From positions 186,001 to 250,000 of the forward strand of contig NZ_AUAO01000003.1 of the NCBI RefSeq assembly GCF_000428765.1: a stretch of 64,000 nucleotides of DNA, written 5' to 3'. A model generated the notes under the pieces. The model was not told the origin of the DNA. It ran no database searches and saw only the letters and a list, made by a program, of their open reading frames with translations. The translations under genes were made by a program, and so were the position numbers. The DNA comes from Brevundimonas aveniformis DSM 17977. Lineage in GTDB: Bacteria > Pseudomonadota > Alphaproteobacteria > Caulobacterales > Caulobacteraceae. How positions within the stretch are numbered: position 1 is the first letter of the stretch; each line of letters starts with the position of its first letter. This document shows positions 47,866 to 56,095 of this stretch, in pieces.

Positions 47866-48164
47866 GTCACTGGGTTTTGCCGTCCTTGGCCCTGATCCTG
47901 GCGGCCTGTGGCGGCGCTTCGACCCCGCCGCCGGTCGTTGCGGTCGTCACAGCTCCGGCCGTCCCGGTGAGCGATCAGTGCGGGGCGTCGGCCCTTCAGT
48001 ATCTTGTCGGGCAACCTCGCACCGAGATACCCGTTCCTGTTGACATCACGCATCGCCGTGTGACCTGTTCAACTTGCCCGTTGACTGAAGATTATTCTGA
48101 AAATCGGTTGAATATATTGTACAATCGCGAAACAGGACGGGTTGAGCGAGTGTTCTGCGGATAG
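47847..48164 (+). CDS. I78-like peptidase-inhibitor lipoprotein 1
   Basis: 105 residues. A type II signal peptide with lipobox LAAC (about residue 22) is followed by a small domain: a Cys, then LVGQPRTEIP, VTCSTCPLTEDYSENRLNIL and a final RVFCG. The T-x-D-Y-x-x-x-R-L-N and terminal Cys-Gly fit inhibitor family I78. Four cysteines (single, CxxC, single) suggest disulfides. I chose ATG 47847, preceded by GAGGAGGGGG. It is the first of three tandem relatives. Confidence 0.75.
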   Translation: MVKSSISHWVLPSLALILAACGGASTPPPVVAVVTAPAVPVSDQCGASALQYLVGQPRTEIPVPVDITHRRVTCSTCPLTEDYSENRLNILYNRETGRVERVFCG

Positions 48165-48178
48165 ACCGGAGATCGACC

Positions 48179-48475
48179 ATGAAGACCATTCTGTTGATGT
48201 CATCGCTTTTCCTGGCAGCCGGCTGCGTGCCGGTGCCGCCGCCGCCTCAGATCGGCGGGCCGGATCCAGTGCCGCCGGAAAATGACCAATGCCGGGCTGC
48301 GGTTCACCAGACTCTGATTGGCCGGCATCGATCAGAGATTCCGGCCACGCCGCCTGGAGCGACCTGGCGGGTGAGCTGTTCGAGCTGCGCCGTGACGATG
48401 GACTACAATCCGCGCCGGATGAACATCGTCTATGATGATCGCACCGAGATCATCCAGAGCGTGAGCTGCGGCTGA
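48179..48475 (+). CDS. I78-like peptidase-inhibitor protein 2
   Basis: 98 residues with a short signal peptide/lipobox (AAGC at about residue 16). The domain shows DQC, LIGRHRSEIP, VSCSSCAVTMDYNPRRMNIVYD and a final SVSCG. It aligns residue for residue with its neighbours. The stop overlaps the next ATG by one base (TGATG). Confidence 0.75.
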   Translation: MKTILLMSSLFLAAGCVPVPPPPQIGGPDPVPPENDQCRAAVHQTLIGRHRSEIPATPPGATWRVSCSSCAVTMDYNPRRMNIVYDDRTEIIQSVSCG

Positions 48476-48747
48476 TGCGGGTCTGGATGATCGTGGCGGC
48501 CGTTGCTCTGGGGGCCTGTGCGACGCCGACAACCGGTGACGGTGGGAGCGGCGGGGCTTGGCAGTGTGATGCCGAGGCGGCGCGATCGCTGATCGGCAGT
48601 CATCGCGGAGCGGTGACCTTCCCAGCCGATGCCAATGTCCGGTTCGTCTGTACGGAATGCCCGATGACGCGGGACTATCGGCGGGACCGGCTGACGATCT
48701 TCTTTGATGAGGATACCGGCGTCATTCAGCGGGTTCAGTGCGTCTAG
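48475..48747 (+). CDS. I78-like peptidase-inhibitor protein 3
   Basis: 90 residues; the signal peptide carries a possible lipobox (LGAC at about residue 14). The domain shows WQC, LIGSHRGAVTFP, FVCTECPMTRDYRRDRLTIFFDED and a final RVQCV. It is the least conserved copy: RLTI replaces RLNI and the last Gly is Val. It shares a CTAG stop with the convergent ABC-F gene. Confidence 0.72.
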   Translation: MRVWMIVAAVALGACATPTTGDGGSGGAWQCDAEAARSLIGSHRGAVTFPADANVRFVCTECPMTRDYRRDRLTIFFDEDTGVIQRVQCV

Positions 48748-50621
48748 GCTTCGGCGAGGGCTTCCTCGGCTTCGATCCAGGTGGCTTCGGCGGCGTCGAG
48801 GTCTGACTGCACCTTGGCGCGTTCGCGGCTGAGATCGCCAAGCGCCTTCGGGTTAGCGACGGCGGCGTTGGCCAGTTCGTCGTCGATGCGGGCCAGGCGG
48901 GCCGTCAGGGACGCCATCTTCTCCTCGGCCTTTCTGGCAGCGAAGCGCAGGGTTGAGGGCGAGGGACCATCCTTCGTGGAGGCCTTGACCGGCGCGGGGC
49001 CAGCGACCGGCTCGGGCGATGGACCCTGGACCTGTCGGGGCTTGGCCCCCGCGGCCTTGGCGCGGTCGATGACGAAGCGGGCGTAGTCGTCCATGTCGCC
49101 GTCAAAAGGCTTCACCGTGCCGTCTGCGGCGAGCCACAGGCGATCAGCTACCAGTTCCATGAGCGACCGGTCGTGCGTGATAAGGATCACCGCGCCCTGA
49201 TACTCGTTCAGCGCATCCAGCAGAGCGCGGCGGCTGTCGATGTCGAGGTGGTTGGTCGGCTCGTCGAGGATGAGGACGTGCGGGGCCTCCATGGCAACGA
49301 GATTGAGCAGGAGGCGGGCGCGCTCTCCGCCCGACAGGCTCTCGACCTTAGTTTCCTGCTTCTCGAAGGGCAGGCCGAACTGGGCCAGGCGCGAACGCCG
49401 GCTGGATTCGGAGGCCTCGGGCATGGCGCGGCGGATGATTTCCAGCGCCGTATCGTCGGGGTCCAGCGCCTCGATCTGGTGCTGGTGGAACCAGCCGACC
49501 TTCATCTTGCCGGAATGAAGATAGTCGCCCTTCTCCGGCTTGAGGGCCTCGGCGATCATCTTGGCGAAGGTCGATTTGCCGGCACCGTTGACGCCCAACA
49601 GGCCGATGCGGTCGTCCTCATCCATACGCAGGTTGAGGTTTCTGAGGACCGGCTTGCCCGGCTCGTAACCGACATCGGCTTTCTCAAGACGGATCAGCGG
49701 CGGGGCCAGTGGGCGCTGCGGCGAGGGCAGGGTGAAGGGAGCAACCCGCTCTTCGGGTGGCAGGCTGATCGGCTGCATCTTGGCCAGTCGCTTGACGCGG
49801 GATTGGGCCTGGGCGGCCTTGGAGGCCTTGGCCTTGAAACGGTCGACAAAGGCCTGCAGGTGGGCACGTTCCGCGTCCTGTTTGGCGCGCGTGGCTTCCA
49901 GAAGGCGGAGCTTTTCGGCGCGGGCCTTTTCGAAGGCATCGTAGCCGCCGGTGTAGAGCTCAAGCCGCCGGTTCGCCATGTGCAGGATGTGGGTGCAGGA
50001 GGCGTTCAGCAGCTCGCGGTCGTGGCTGATGATGATGGCAGTATGCGGATATTTGCGAAGCCGTGCCTCGAGCCAGAGAGCCCCTTCCAGGTCCAAATAG
50101 TTGGTCGGTTCGTCCAGCAGCAGAATGTCTGGTTCCGCAAACAAGGCTGCGGCGAGGGCCACCCTCATCCGCCAGCCGCCTGAGAACTCCGACATCGGTC
50201 GATCAAGGTCTTCCTGCGTAAAGCCCAGACCGACGAGGATTTCTGCGGCACGCGCCGGCGCGCTTTCGGCGTCGATGGAAATCAGGCGCTCCCAGATCTC
50301 GCCCATGTCCTCGGGGTCGGCCGTTTCGAGCCGCTGCATGAGGGTATGACGCTCTTCGTCGGCCTCGAGAATTGTGTCCAGCAGGGTGACGGGCGTGGCC
50401 GGGTGTTCCTGATCGACCGAGCCGATACGCGCCTGTTTGGGCAGGCTGATTTCATCGCCCGGGGCCTGCAACTCACCCAGAATCAGCTTGAACAGGGTGG
50501 ACTTGCCGACGCCGTTGCGGCCGACCAGGCCGACCTTGGCACCGGGCGGGACGCTGACGGACGCCTTTTCGAGAAAGGGGCGGCCCCAGGCGGAGAAGGT
50601 CAGATCCTTGATCTGGAGCAT
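48744..50621 (-). CDS. ABC-F family ATPase (Uup/YheS-like)
   Basis: 625 residues with two ABC domains in one chain and no membrane segments. The first site is GRNGVGKST with EFSGGWRMRVALA and DEPTNYLD. The second is GVNGAGKST with SLSGGERARLLL and DEPTNHLD. A charged interdomain linker and a C-terminal coiled-coil follow, consistent with ribosome-associated ABC-F translation factors. I chose ATG 50621 (MLQIKDLTFS); the upstream 66 codons are non-conserved. Confidence 0.92.
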   Translation of the reverse strand: MLQIKDLTFSAWGRPFLEKASVSVPPGAKVGLVGRNGVGKSTLFKLILGELQAPGDEISLPKQARIGSVDQEHPATPVTLLDTILEADEERHTLMQRLETADPEDMGEIWERLISIDAESAPARAAEILVGLGFTQEDLDRPMSEFSGGWRMRVALAAALFAEPDILLLDEPTNYLDLEGALWLEARLRKYPHTAIIISHDRELLNASCTHILHMANRRLELYTGGYDAFEKARAEKLRLLEATRAKQDAERAHLQAFVDRFKAKASKAAQAQSRVKRLAKMQPISLPPEERVAPFTLPSPQRPLAPPLIRLEKADVGYEPGKPVLRNLNLRMDEDDRIGLLGVNGAGKSTFAKMIAEALKPEKGDYLHSGKMKVGWFHQHQIEALDPDDTALEIIRRAMPEASESSRRSRLAQFGLPFEKQETKVESLSGGERARLLLNLVAMEAPHVLILDEPTNHLDIDSRRALLDALNEYQGAVILITHDRSLMELVADRLWLAADGTVKPFDGDMDDYARFVIDRAKAAGAKPRQVQGPSPEPVAGPAPVKASTKDGPSPSTLRFAARKAEEKMASLTARLARIDDELANAAVANPKALGDLSRERAKVQSDLDAAEATWIEAEEALAEA

Positions 50622-50703
50622 GGTTGAATCGGCGGGTTGGAAAGCGGGGAGGGCGCCGCTATAAGCCCGCGACCTTGAAACCCCAAACCAGAAGTCACCT
50701 CCC

Positions 50704-51123
50704 ATGACCGAACGCACCTTCTCGATCATCAAGCCCGACGCCACGCGCCGCAATCTGACCGGCGCGGTCAACGCCCTGATCGAAGGCGCTGGCCTGCGCA
50801 TTGTCGGCCAGCGTCGCATCCGCCTGACCGAAGATCAGGCCAAGAAATTCTACGAAGTCCACGCCGCCCGCCCGTTCTACAACGAGCTGGTCAGCCAGAT
50901 GATCGCCGAGCCGGTTGTCGTTCAGGTGCTGGAAGGCGACAACGCCGTGGCTCGCTACCGCGAAGTCATGGGCGCGACCAACCCGCAGGAAGCCGCCGAG
51001 GGAACCATCCGCAAGGCCTTTGCCCTGTCGATCGGAGAGAATTCGGTCCACGGGTCGGACTCGATCGAGAACGCCGGCATCGAGATTGCCCAGTTCTTCA
51101 CGGCGGATCAGATCCCGGGCTAA
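50704..51123 (+). CDS. ndk: Nucleoside diphosphate kinase
   Basis: 139 residues. It equilibrates nucleoside diphosphates and triphosphates through a phosphohistidine. [14 protein letters not shown] is at the start and the catalytic His is in NSVHGSDS (about residue 117). A terminator follows directly. Confidence 0.98.
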   Translation: MTERTFSIIKPDATRRNLTGAVNALIEGAGLRIVGQRRIRLTEDQAKKFYEVHAARPFYNELVSQMIAEPVVVQVLEGDNAVARYREVMGATNPQEAAEGTIRKAFALSIGENSVHGSDSIENAGIEIAQFFTADQIPG

Positions 51124-51150
51124 ACCCTCGATCTGAATCGGAAAGATCAG

Positions 51151-51179
51151 GCCTCCGGGGCGACCCGGGGGCTTTTTTT
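51151..51179 (+). terminator. Rho-independent terminator of ndk
   Basis: 9-bp stem GCCTCCGGG/CCCGGGGGC (one G-U pair; 51151-51159 with 51164-51172) followed by seven Ts. Confidence 0.9.
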
Positions 51180-51205
51180 GTCGCGTTTCCACCGTGGACG
51201 ATAAT
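51178..51205 (+). promoter_or_regulatory. Candidate promoter in the ndk-purN gap
   Basis: TTGTCG (51178-51183), 16 bp, then GATAAT (51200-51205): close to a housekeeping -35/-10 pair. It lies immediately after the ndk terminator and points into the putative small RNA. Expected transcript start is about 51212. Confidence 0.35.
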
Positions 51206-51211
51206 TTATGG

Positions 51212-51390
51212 CCGGCGATAGGCTGGGTGCGGCGATGGACAGCCCCAACCGGCCCCGCCGATCGCATCTCGGTCGTTTCTCACAATGTCAAAGACCGCAA
51301 GGGTTGGCTTGAGATTGGGCCGAACCTTCAACGATCATAGTCGGCGCGCGGTCGGCGGGGACGCGCCGCTGAGCGGGCGTCTGTTTTTTG
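51212..51390 (+). ncRNA. Candidate structured small RNA between ndk and purN
   Basis: This is most of the 316-bp gene-free stretch between ndk and purN. It contains no convincing coding frame. A promoter-like pair lies just upstream. A 9-bp complementarity CCCCGCCGA/TCGGCGGGG (51253-51261 with 51352-51360) could close two internal hairpins (about 51271-51297 and 51302-51326, the latter GGTT-GGC...GCC-g-AACC). The interval ends with an imperfect GC hairpin and TGTTTTTTG (51360-51390), which looks like a terminator. I recognise no known RNA family. It may be only a structured intergenic region. Confidence 0.3.
51360..51390 (+). terminator. Terminator-like hairpin in the ndk-purN gap
   Basis: GACGcgCCGCTgaGCGGgCGTC (imperfect stem) followed by TGTTTTTTG. 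On the plus strand there is no gene directly upstream other than ndk, which has its own terminator. Confidence 0.45.
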
Positions 51391-51439
51391 TATCGAGATT
51401 GGCGAGATTCCACGCCGGGAGGACGTGAGGATTGGTGGT

Positions 51440-52024
51440 CTAGCGGGTCGCCGTCAGGATGGCGCGAGCCAGGGCCGCCGGATAGAGGGCGTGTTCGGCC
51501 TCCAACACTCTCGCGGCCAGGGCTTCGGGCGTGTCATCCTCAAGGACCGGCACGCGGGCTTGGTCGATGATCGGGCCGGCATCCATTTCAGCGACGACGT
51601 GATGGACGGTGCAGCCGGTCTTTGTGTCACCAGCCTCCAACGCGCGGCGGTGCGTGTCGAGGCCGGGATACTTCGGCAGCAGCGACGGGTGGATGTTGAT
51701 CAGGCGACCCTGCCATTGGCCCACGAACCACGGCGTGAGCAGACGCATGTAGCCGGCCAGGGCAATCCACGCGATGTTTCGGATGCCCAGTTCGGCGTGG
51801 ATCGCGCGCTCATGGGCTTCGCGGTTCTTGCCGAAGGGGGTCTGATCGACGGCGATGGCCTCTACACCGAGGGCGCGAGCGTGGCTCAGGCCCGGTGCGT
51901 CCGGCTTGTTGGACAGGACGCAGACGACCTCATACGGGCAGTCCGGCGTGCGAGCCGCCTCGATCAGGGCGAGCATGTTCGAGCCGGTACCCGAGATGAA
52001 GACAGCGACCCGGGCCTTCTTCAT
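51440..52024 (-). CDS. purN: Phosphoribosylglycinamide formyltransferase
   Basis: 194 residues. Third step of purine synthesis, using 10-formyl-[18 protein letters not shown] is at the start; catalytic residues lie in [27 protein letters not shown] and the Asp-containing EMDAGPII. It overlaps purM by four bases. Confidence 0.97.
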   Translation of the reverse strand: MKKARVAVFISGTGSNMLALIEAARTPDCPYEVVCVLSNKPDAPGLSHARALGVEAIAVDQTPFGKNREAHERAIHAELGIRNIAWIALAGYMRLLTPWFVGQWQGRLINIHPSLLPKYPGLDTHRRALEAGDTKTGCTVHHVVAEMDAGPIIDQARVPVLEDDTPEALAARVLEAEHALYPAALARAILTATR

Positions 52025-53046
52025 GCCGATTGCAGGGTTCCACAGATGAAGGCGGTTTCGCCGGCGGCCTCAAGATCGGCGATGACCGAGCCCGCCTGGT
52101 CGTCGGCGACATAGAGCACGAAACCCACGCCACAGTTGAACGTCCGGCGCAGCTCGTGGTCGGAGACGCCCCCTTGGTCGCCAAGCCATTTGAACAGGGG
52201 GGGCAGGGTCCAGGCCTCCCAATCGAAGACCGGCACCAGACCTTCGGCCACGCCGCGCTGGGGATTTTCAATCAGACCGCCGCCGGTGATGTGGGCACCG
52301 CCGCTGATCCGACCCGACTTCATGATGGGCAGGATCGACTTGATGTAGATTCGGGTCGGCTCCATCAGCGCCTGGGCGAGAGTGCGATCCCGGGCGAACG
52401 GAGCGTCGTCGGCCCAGGCCAAGCCTGAGCGTTCGACGATCTTGCGGATGAGCGAATAGCCGTTCGAGTGCGGCCCGGATGATCCGACCCCGATGATGGC
52501 GTCGCCGGGTTTCTGTTCATCCAACCGTGGCAGAACGTGCCCGCGCTCGACGGCACCGACGGAGAAGCCCGCGAGATCGTACTCGCCATCGCCGTACATG
52601 CCGGGCATTTCAGCGGTTTCGCCCCCCACGAGCGCGCAGCCGGCCAGCTTGCAGCCTTCGGCAATGCCGGCAACGACGCGGCGAGCGACTTCGACTTCGA
52701 GCTTGCCGGTCGCGAAATAGTCCAGGAACATCAACGGCTCAGCACCCTGGGCGAGCAGGTCGTTGACGCACATGGCCACCAGGTCGATGCCGACATGATC
52801 GTGGCGCCCCGTCTCGATGGCGATCTTGAGCTTGGTGCCGACGCCGTCGGTGGTGGTGACGAGCAACGGATCGGTGAAGCCGGCGGCCTTGGGATCGAAC
52901 AGGGCCCCGAATCCTCCAAGCGAGGGTTCGGCACCGGGGCGACGGGTCGCCTTGGCCAGTGGCTTGATGGCATCGACGAGGGCTTCGCCGGCGTCGATGT
53001 CGACACCAGCATCTGCATAGGTAAGACCGTTCGGCCGGTCGGACAT
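52021..53046 (-). CDS. purM: Phosphoribosylformylglycinamidine cyclo-ligase
   Basis: 341 residues. ATP-dependent closure of the aminoimidazole ring. Motifs include [25 protein letters not shown] and [15 protein letters not shown]. It forms a purM-purN operon. It is divergent from rnd, with an 80-bp shared upstream region. Confidence 0.98.
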   Translation of the reverse strand: MSDRPNGLTYADAGVDIDAGEALVDAIKPLAKATRRPGAEPSLGGFGALFDPKAAGFTDPLLVTTTDGVGTKLKIAIETGRHDHVGIDLVAMCVNDLLAQGAEPLMFLDYFATGKLEVEVARRVVAGIAEGCKLAGCALVGGETAEMPGMYGDGEYDLAGFSVGAVERGHVLPRLDEQKPGDAIIGVGSSGPHSNGYSLIRKIVERSGLAWADDAPFARDRTLAQALMEPTRIYIKSILPIMKSGRISGGAHITGGGLIENPQRGVAEGLVPVFDWEAWTLPPLFKWLGDQGGVSDHELRRTFNCGVGFVLYVADDQAGSVIADLEAAGETAFICGTLQSA

Positions 53047-53126
53047 GGCGGCGCAAAGCTCCGAAAGCTGGAAAATGGTGGTAGCACCCTTGTCAGGGGA
53101 GGGCGCGAGCGGGCTATAGCTACCCC

Positions 53127-54275
53127 ATGAACCCGATCACCGACAACGCCGCCCTGGCGGCGTTCTGTAATTCTGTCAAAGGCGCTCCGTTTATCGCGGT
53201 GGACACTGAGTTCATGCGCGAGACGACCTATTGGCCCAAACTGTGTCTGATCCAGGCGGCAACGCCGGAGCATGAGGCGGTTATTGATCCGCTGGCCGAT
53301 GGGATCGATCTGACGCCGTTTCTGGACCTGTTGCGGGATCCGGCCACGGTGAAGGTCTTTCACGCCGCGCGTCAGGACGTGGAGATCTTCAACAAGCTGG
53401 GGGCCATGCCACGACCGTTGTTTGACACCCAGGCGGCGGCGATGGCGGCCGGATTCGGCGATCAGGTCAGCTATGATTCCCTGGTTCGTCAGATGCTTAA
53501 CAAGCAGGTCGACAAGGGCAGCCGCTTCACCGACTGGGCGCGCCGACCGCTTACACCCGCCCAGTACGACTACGCCCTGGCTGATGTGACCCATCTGGCG
53601 CGGCTGTATCCCAAGCTGCGAGATCGTCTGGAGCGCGATGGACGCCTGGAATGGGTCAGCCAGGAAATGACCGCCTTGTCGGACCCGGCGCTGTATGACG
53701 TGTCGCCCGAGAACGCCTGGAAGCGTCTCAAGCCGAAGCGGTTCACGGCAAAGTACCTGGCGGCTTTCAAGGCTACGGCGGAATGGCGTGAGCGTACCGC
53801 CCAGGAGCGCGACCAGCCGCGCGGGCGCATTCTGAAGGACGAGGCGGTCGACGAGATTGCGACCCAGACCCCGCTGGACGTGGATGCCTTCAATCGCCTG
53901 CGTTCGGTGCCGAAGGGTTTCGGGGCGTCACGCATGGGCGCCGATCTGATCGCGGCGCTGGGTCCCGTTCTGAAAGACCCCGAGGCCAATGCGCCTCACG
54001 TCGAGCGCCCGGCCCACCAGCCACCCGCACCGGCCTCGGTCGTCGAATTGTTGAAGGTGCTGCTGAAGGCCAAGTGCGAGAATCGCGGCGTGGCTCCCAA
54101 GCTGATCGCCAATGTCGCGGACCTGGAAAAGATCGCGATTTCTGACACGGCTGATGTGCCGGCTCTGAGCGGCTGGCGGCGTGAGCTGTTCGGGGAGGAT
54201 GCCCTCAAGCTCAAGCGCGGCGAAATCGCCCTGGTGTTGTCCGGTGCCCGCGTCGAGGTGGTCGAGATCGAGTAG
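53127..54275 (+). CDS. rnd: Ribonuclease D
   Basis: 382 residues: an N-terminal DEDD 3'-5' exonuclease ([20 protein letters not shown], then [11 protein letters not shown] and YALADVTHL), followed by HRDC-type helical domains. It trims tRNA precursors and other stable RNAs. The start is ATG 53127. Confidence 0.95.
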   Translation: MNPITDNAALAAFCNSVKGAPFIAVDTEFMRETTYWPKLCLIQAATPEHEAVIDPLADGIDLTPFLDLLRDPATVKVFHAARQDVEIFNKLGAMPRPLFDTQAAAMAAGFGDQVSYDSLVRQMLNKQVDKGSRFTDWARRPLTPAQYDYALADVTHLARLYPKLRDRLERDGRLEWVSQEMTALSDPALYDVSPENAWKRLKPKRFTAKYLAAFKATAEWRERTAQERDQPRGRILKDEAVDEIATQTPLDVDAFNRLRSVPKGFGASRMGADLIAALGPVLKDPEANAPHVERPAHQPPAPASVVELLKVLLKAKCENRGVAPKLIANVADLEKIAISDTADVPALSGWRRELFGEDALKLKRGEIALVLSGARVEVVEIE

Positions 54276-54341
54276 CGGTTGCGTGACAGGCCGAAGTCGT
54301 CTCGCTAGGGTCACGCCCGTACAGTTGAGGAGGCTGCCCGA

Positions 54342-56012
54342 ATGTTCCGATCCACCTTGGCCTGCGGGGCCGTTTTGATGTTGGCAGCCTGTGGCGGTGC
54401 CGCTGCGCCGGAAGTCGTCACCCCAGCCGGGCCGACCCCGACCCAGACAGCCACGCTCTCAGAGAGCGTCCGGGTTCTGTCGTCGGACGAGTTCGAAGGG
54501 CGCGGTATCGGGACCGAGGGTGAGGGCCGTACGATCGAGTACGTCTCGCGCCAGTTCGCGGCTGCGGGCTTTGAGCCGGGTGGCCCGAACGGAAGCTGGG
54601 TCCAGCCGGTGACGCTTCGTCGCTTCAACATGGGTGGAGCCGAGGCTTCGATCTCGGTGGGTGGGCGTATGCTCCGCCTGGACCAGGGTGAAGAAATCGT
54701 CATGTCGACCCGTCTGCCGGATGGCGATGGGCACGTTGAGTTGGGCAACCTGCCCATGGTGTTTGTCGGTTACGGCACGAATGCGCCGGAGCGGAACTGG
54801 AACGATTTCGACGGCGTCGATGTGCGCGGCAAGATCATTGTCGTTCTGATCAATGATGCGGATTTCGAAGATCCAAGCCTGAACACCTTCAATGGTCGGG
54901 CCATGACCTACTACGGTCGCTGGACCTACAAGTATGAGGAAGCGGCCCGCCAGGGTGCCGCCGGGGTCTTGATCGTCCATGAGGATGCGCCTGCGTCCTA
55001 CGGCTGGAATACCGTGCGCAATTCCTGGACCGGCCCCCAGTTCGACATTGAGCGGGCCAATCCGGCGTCGGAGCGGACGGCGCTGGAAGCCTGGATCACC
55101 CGTGATACGGCGGTCGAGCTGTTCCGTCAGGCCGGGCTGGATTTCGAAACGCTCAAGGCCCAGGCCCGCTCGCCGAACTTCCAGGCGGTGGAAATCCCGG
55201 GGGCGACCTTCGATGCTTCGTATGACCTGACCAGCGACACGATCGAAACGGCCAACATCGTCGGCCGACTGCCGGGAACGACCCATGCCAATGAGACGGT
55301 CCTGTACACGGCGCATTGGGACCACATCGGCATCGGCGAGCCCGATGCGAACGGCGATGCGATCTTCAACGGGGCGGTCGACAATGCGACCGGTACGGCG
55401 GCGCTGATCGAGCTGGCACGTCTGTATGGTTCAGGCCCTCGGCCTGAGCGATCCATCGTGCTGATCGGCTTTACGGCCGAAGAAAGCGGTCTGCTGGGGT
55501 CGGAGTTCTATGCGGCCAATCCGCTCTATGACCCTGCGCTGACCGTGGCGGGTTTCAATATGGACGGCATGAATGTGCTGGGGCGGATGACCGACGTGTC
55601 GGTGACGGGGTCTGGCTATTCGTCGCTTGAGCTGGACCTGGCTCGTCATGCGGCCCTGCAGGGTCGGACGGTGTCAGCGGATACCGAGCCGCAAGCCGGC
55701 TACTATTTCCGGTCAGACCATTTCCCGCTGGCCAAGCGCGGCATTCCGATGCTGTACGCGGACGGCGGGACGGCCCTGCGGATCGGCGGAGCGGCTGCGG
55801 TCGAGGCGGCCAGCGCCGACTATCGTGCCCATCGCTACCATCAGGCGGACGATGAGTGGTCTGCGGACTGGAACCTGGAGGGCATGGCCGAGGACATCAT
55901 GCTGCTCTACGGGATGGGTCTGGAAATCGCCAATAACCGGGTCTGGCCGACGTGGAATGAGGGCACTGAATTCCGCCCGGTTCGCGACCGGACGGCGGCG
56001 CGCCGTCAGTAG
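54342..56012 (+). CDS. M28 family metallopeptidase lipoprotein (copy 1)
   Basis: 556 residues. Lipobox LAAC (about residue 12) follows a short signal peptide. A PA insertion domain (about 150-230) is followed by the M28 peptidase domain with zinc ligands in AHWDHIGI, DNATGTAAL, TAEESGLLGS, NMDGMN and RSDHFPL. It is expected to be a di-zinc aminopeptidase facing the periplasm. A GAGGAGGC ribosome-binding site precedes ATG. A very similar gene follows. Confidence 0.92.
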   Translation: MFRSTLACGAVLMLAACGGAAAPEVVTPAGPTPTQTATLSESVRVLSSDEFEGRGIGTEGEGRTIEYVSRQFAAAGFEPGGPNGSWVQPVTLRRFNMGGAEASISVGGRMLRLDQGEEIVMSTRLPDGDGHVELGNLPMVFVGYGTNAPERNWNDFDGVDVRGKIIVVLINDADFEDPSLNTFNGRAMTYYGRWTYKYEEAARQGAAGVLIVHEDAPASYGWNTVRNSWTGPQFDIERANPASERTALEAWITRDTAVELFRQAGLDFETLKAQARSPNFQAVEIPGATFDASYDLTSDTIETANIVGRLPGTTHANETVLYTAHWDHIGIGEPDANGDAIFNGAVDNATGTAALIELARLYGSGPRPERSIVLIGFTAEESGLLGSEFYAANPLYDPALTVAGFNMDGMNVLGRMTDVSVTGSGYSSLELDLARHAALQGRTVSADTEPQAGYYFRSDHFPLAKRGIPMLYADGGTALRIGGAAAVEAASADYRAHRYHQADDEWSADWNLEGMAEDIMLLYGMGLEIANNRVWPTWNEGTEFRPVRDRTAARRQ

Positions 56013-56042
56013 CCGGCGAATTCTGACGCAATGGTAACTGGC

Positions 56043-56073
56043 CAGGCCTCGCTGTGCATGACAGCGAGGCCTG
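56043..56073 (+). other. Long perfect hairpin between the two M28 peptidase genes
   Basis: 13-bp perfect stem CAGGCCTCGCTGT/ACAGCGAGGCCTG with a 5-nt loop, 22 bp before the second peptidase ATG. Only a weak T-run follows, so it may be a weak terminator, an mRNA stabiliser or a processing site. Confidence 0.5.
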
Positions 56074-56095
56074 AGCTGTTTCTGGAGAGAGCGGG

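Noticed and set aside
49173..50183. 336-codon open frame on the plus strand
   Set aside because: Antisense to the ABC-F ATPase; composition of a shadow frame.
50622..50819. N-terminal extension of the ABC-F protein
   Set aside because: The 66 extra residues are not family-like and MLQIKDLTF at 50621 is the usual ABC-F start.
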